Source: Paludibacteraceae bacterium
Lineage (GTDB): Bacteria; Bacteroidota; Bacteroidia; Bacteroidales; Paludibacteraceae
DNA: 40,445 nucleotides
NCBI GenBank assembly: GCA_905236355.1
Contig: CAJOPG010000050.1
Location: forward strand, 1-40,445
Direction of reading: 5' to 3'
Shown one piece after another: positions 38,301-40,445 of this stretch (positions are counted from its first letter, which is position 1; every line of letters begins with the position of its first letter). The notes below the pieces were generated by a model. That model saw nothing but the letters and a program-made list of their open reading frames with translations, was not told where the DNA came from and did no database searches. Position numbers and translations under genes: made by a program.

Positions 38301-40445
38301 GATTGTTGGATTGCCCATTACGGTGATGCGATTCTCACTCTTGCCGGAAGCATCGTCATATACGACATAGGGTATGGTGTTGCTCACCACCGTACTGCCA
38401 GCCCGTTTAGCCTTGTTGCGCGCAAGTTTGGCATTGGTCAACACCTCGAAGGGGAAATCAAACATATTCTCCGGCAACCACACTTTCGCTCTGTCTTGCT
38501 CGTTGTCGTTATTGTATAATCCTTCGGGAGTGAGTTTGAGAGGTATTTCATATTCATAGTAGTTGTTGCGCATGTCGGTGCCTAAACGGATGAAACAACG
38601 CAAGTCGTTATCGCGCAACTGATCGTCCTCTGCAAGTTTTTCCGCATGAACAAACATCTGCAGGCGTTTGTATTGACGCATGTCATAACCCGTCTTCTTA
38701 TATACGGCGCGTGCGTCTTCAGGAGCCAAGTCGTGAACACGGAGCACCATCGCTTGCTCGTTTTGGGCTATCAATTGTGCCTGCCCGGGGTCGGTCTGAC
38801 GCGATATGCCCGGCGGCAGCACATAGTTGACAGGAGTCTTTGAACCATTCTCTTCTATATTAACCGCCTGCACATCCATCGAGCCTACACTAACCGGCGG
38901 TTTGTCGGTAGGGTAAAGGTCCTTGGAATACCCGCGCCATTCACCCCTCACTAAATCGAAAGACGCAAAGCGGAGATAGGTCTCCTCCTTGAATCCAGTC
39001 AGATAGATACGCGCAAAGCGAATCGACTTGAAGTTACGAATACTCCCCACACGCTCGTATGAATTGGGGTCACGCACAGGTATCTTAAACTGATACCAGG
39101 TCACATCCACCGTTTCACCATTCTTCAGTGGCACACGCGTTTGCAGTTTCTCTGTAATATACTGTTGTCCCACTTCCAATTGACCGGGCCGCAAAGACAC
39201 ATGATATTCATAATACTTCTCATATTCCGACAATGTATTGTCGGAATTGATGTCTTCGATATCCGGCACAAGGGTAGATGCAGTGCCGTAGCTCTCCGTC
39301 CCACTCTGTGTGTCAGGCGAGTTGCCTTCAGTACCATTGAAGTGTTTGTATCGCTCCAGAATAGAAGTCTCCGCCGCATCCCAATCGCTGCCGCGATAGT
39401 AGTGATAATCATCACCCGCCGGGTCGTTGATTGGCGAGAAGGGGTCTGCTTGCCACTCTGACCACACACTGCCGTTCACTTTTCCACGCAAGTCTTCCAC
39501 ATATTGCTGATAGGCTCCGTAGGTCTGCTCCATCTGACTGCTCAAACCGTTCAAACCCACATCTTGAAGTTGGCGGGCACCTGCTTCATTGGAAAATGCC
39601 ACCACCGTACTCGTTGTGCGCGGAACTCTGCCCCACACCGTGTAATCCACTTTGGCTGTATCAGCATCAGCCACAGGCAATCCGTGTTCAAAACTCTTCT
39701 TGCCGTCTTTCAGAATATCTTCACTGATGTCACCAAGGTCAATATAAAGGTCTCCGCCGCTATAACCCGCTTCCGGATTGGTCAGGAAGGGGTCCATCAG
39801 CCAAAACTCGATATATTCTATATTGCTGTTCTCAAAGTCAGTATTGTCCAATTTGCGCATAATACCCGCCCAGCGTTTCTCTGGTTGTGTAAGCCGACCG
39901 TTGGCATCTATCTCACCCGACACAATATTATACGGACCACGCTCTTCCGGATAGAAACTCAAGTTCAAAATACTCATACGGGTATCTTCGTTGGCAAGTA
40001 CTTCCTTATTGGGATATATTTCTTGCTCATACACTATACGCGTACGATGGTCAGAAAGAGCAGAGAGATCATCACGTATATGCTGCGGCGTATTCGTCTG
40101 TGGGTGACCGAATATAGGGTCAATCGCAAACCATGCCAAATGTGCACGGTTCTTACCATACTCAATGTTATTCACACGGGTGGATTCCGGGAAGCGGGAT
40201 GGTGTACTCGCCAAAAACCAGAAGTTAGGATAGTGAATATCTATATTGGTCTTCGTCGCTTCAAAGTCATCAATATACGCCGTACCCGCACGACCCACAT
40301 CACGCGTGTGACCGGGGATAAGATGAGCGAACTCGGCATTAACCTGAATAGACGACGGCTGAGTGGCATTGACCCACGGAATGGCATTCAGCGCATTGGT
40401 CAGCCACATAAACTCCTTCTTCCAACTGCCGTTCAATCCCCATAT
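35313..40445 (-). CDS. sprA: SprA/Sov-type T9SS outer-membrane translocon protein, N-terminal part beyond right edge (partial)
   Basis: NAEFAHLIPGHTRDVGRAGTAYIDDFEATKTNIDI; VWVNELRMSEFNEEGGVAAMANVALGVSDIAQVNVAGRLET; large beta-rich C-terminus. The frame is open to 40445 (I-W-G-L-N-G-S-W); the track start at 40436 is an in-frame TTG, not a real start. Confidence 0.92.
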   Translation of the reverse strand: MWGLNGSWKKEFMWLTNALNAIPWVNATQPSSIQVNAEFAHLIPGHTRDVGRAGTAYIDDFEATKTNIDIHYPNFWFLASTPSRFPESTRVNNIEYGKNRAHLAWFAIDPIFGHPQTNTPQHIRDDLSALSDHRTRIVYEQEIYPNKEVLANEDTRMSILNLSFYPEERGPYNIVSGEIDANGRLTQPEKRWAGIMRKLDNTDFENSNIEYIEFWLMDPFLTNPEAGYSGGDLYIDLGDISEDILKDGKKSFEHGLPVADADTAKVDYTVWGRVPRTTSTVVAFSNEAGARQLQDVGLNGLSSQMEQTYGAYQQYVEDLRGKVNGSVWSEWQADPFSPINDPAGDDYHYYRGSDWDAAETSILERYKHFNGTEGNSPDTQSGTESYGTASTLVPDIEDINSDNTLSEYEKYYEYHVSLRPGQLEVGQQYITEKLQTRVPLKNGETVDVTWYQFKIPVRDPNSYERVGSIRNFKSIRFARIYLTGFKEETYLRFASFDLVRGEWRGYSKDLYPTDKPPVSVGSMDVQAVNIEENGSKTPVNYVLPPGISRQTDPGQAQLIAQNEQAMVLRVHDLAPEDARAVYKKTGYDMRQYKRLQMFVHAEKLAEDDQLRDNDLRCFIRLGTDMRNNYYEYEIPLKLTPEGLYNNDNEQDRAKVWLPENMFDFPFEVLTNAKLARNKAKRAGSTVVSNTIPYVVYDDASGKSENRITVMGNPTIGEVENIMIGVRNRGNVQHSGEVWVNELRMSEFNEEGGVAAMANVALGVSDIAQVNVAGRLETAGYGSIESNVLDRNMDNMYQLSLSAALEAGRLFPEQAHLQIPLYFSYTNETLSPEYDPLDTDIKLSENLETYETKQERDSVKAMSNTVQTSTNFSISNAKVNIKSKKRDMFYDPANFSISYSRMQQDQHTPDMERDVNKEEKGSLNYTYSFNPKPWEPFKDAKKVQKLRWIKELNLYYLPQSWAFSTDMQRSYTHMKMRDFNSDAVGLQPMDLTFSKDWMWNRRFDFKYDLTKNIKFSFQTAMNSTVDEGEYTPEIIKDYAFTNDYYEAWKDTVMRSLRTMGAPYQYQQVFTANYTVPFNRFKSLDWLSGNASYNANYDWNRTATTVNSETRLGNVVSSTRSWQADGSANFETLYNKSKYLKAVNQRFSGRSNRRFKSKTYTQVVTLSPDSAIEITHRLASTLIDVKATDASGKTVALKTKTVDNNKIQVSGKKLVENVTITVSTLDPNARTAAQTAGDLGMRFLMLVRKAQVTYRETSSLTVPGFFPEAGFMGQRKADNLYAPGFDFAFGFVPENFLEKAKQHNWLSQDTAVVQPATKATTTDFDIKLTLEPFPGFKIQLNGKRYTAETSQIIYTYDNLQENFTGSFNITQIAWRTAFDRIGSAEDNYPSASFSRFLQYRDLIQTRVQTQYDGLVYPDRGFISGTPSANKAYDIKRGRIDRNSADVLVPAFLAAYMGRDANKISLNPFMGLKNILPNWSVTYDGLGKLPWMKDHFRSVNLTHAYTCRYSVTSYNSYSTWVPALADDNKLVGFVRDVETDLPLPSSAYDIASVSITEQFSPLIGVNVAMKNSLTAKVEYRKQRNLTMNITSVQLMEGSTNELVIGAGYTVKDLNFITKNKDGRQKKVSNDLKLNVDISYKNVQTLLRKVEENITQASSGNKVFGIKLSADYVLSQKINLQFFYDHQGTTPLISSSYPVKADNVGINIKLMLTR

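Noticed and set aside
1-40445. CRISPR arrays, tRNA/rRNA genes, transposases, phage genes
   Set aside because: No regularly spaced identical repeats, cloverleaf-like sequences, or integrase/transposase motifs were recognised; the only periodic coding repeats are protein-domain repeats in 1-7412.

Overview
Bacteroidales-type chromosomal segment, judged from dcw gene order, TAnnTTTG promoter boxes, SprA/Sov and type IX secretion (T9SS)-style C-termini. From left to right: (i) a very large minus-strand gene (1-7412, cut by the left edge, absent from the ORF track) for a secreted protein with about 24 cadherin-like beta-sandwich repeats and two copies of a PCMD-like domain; (ii) a dcw cell-wall/division cluster mraZ-rsmH-ftsL-ftsI-murE-mraY-murD-ftsW-murG that stops at murG; (iii) a 920-aa secreted Ig/cadherin-like protein with a possibly structured leader; (iv) a minus-strand pdxJ-exbB-exbD-tonB/tolA-DJ-1 operon; (v) MlaE/MlaF ABC transporter genes; (vi) a secreted-protease cassette: a stand-alone M6-propeptide-like protein, an M6 metalloprotease and a C10 (streptopain-like) cysteine protease, the two proteases sharing a beta-sandwich module; (vii) a GH43 glycosidase; (viii) SprA/Sov (T9SS translocon), cut by the right edge. 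No tRNA, rRNA, CRISPR array or transposase was recognised. The most interesting candidates are the stand-alone propeptide + M6 + C10 cassette and the giant repeat protein. All family names come from motif recognition by eye; no database search was run.
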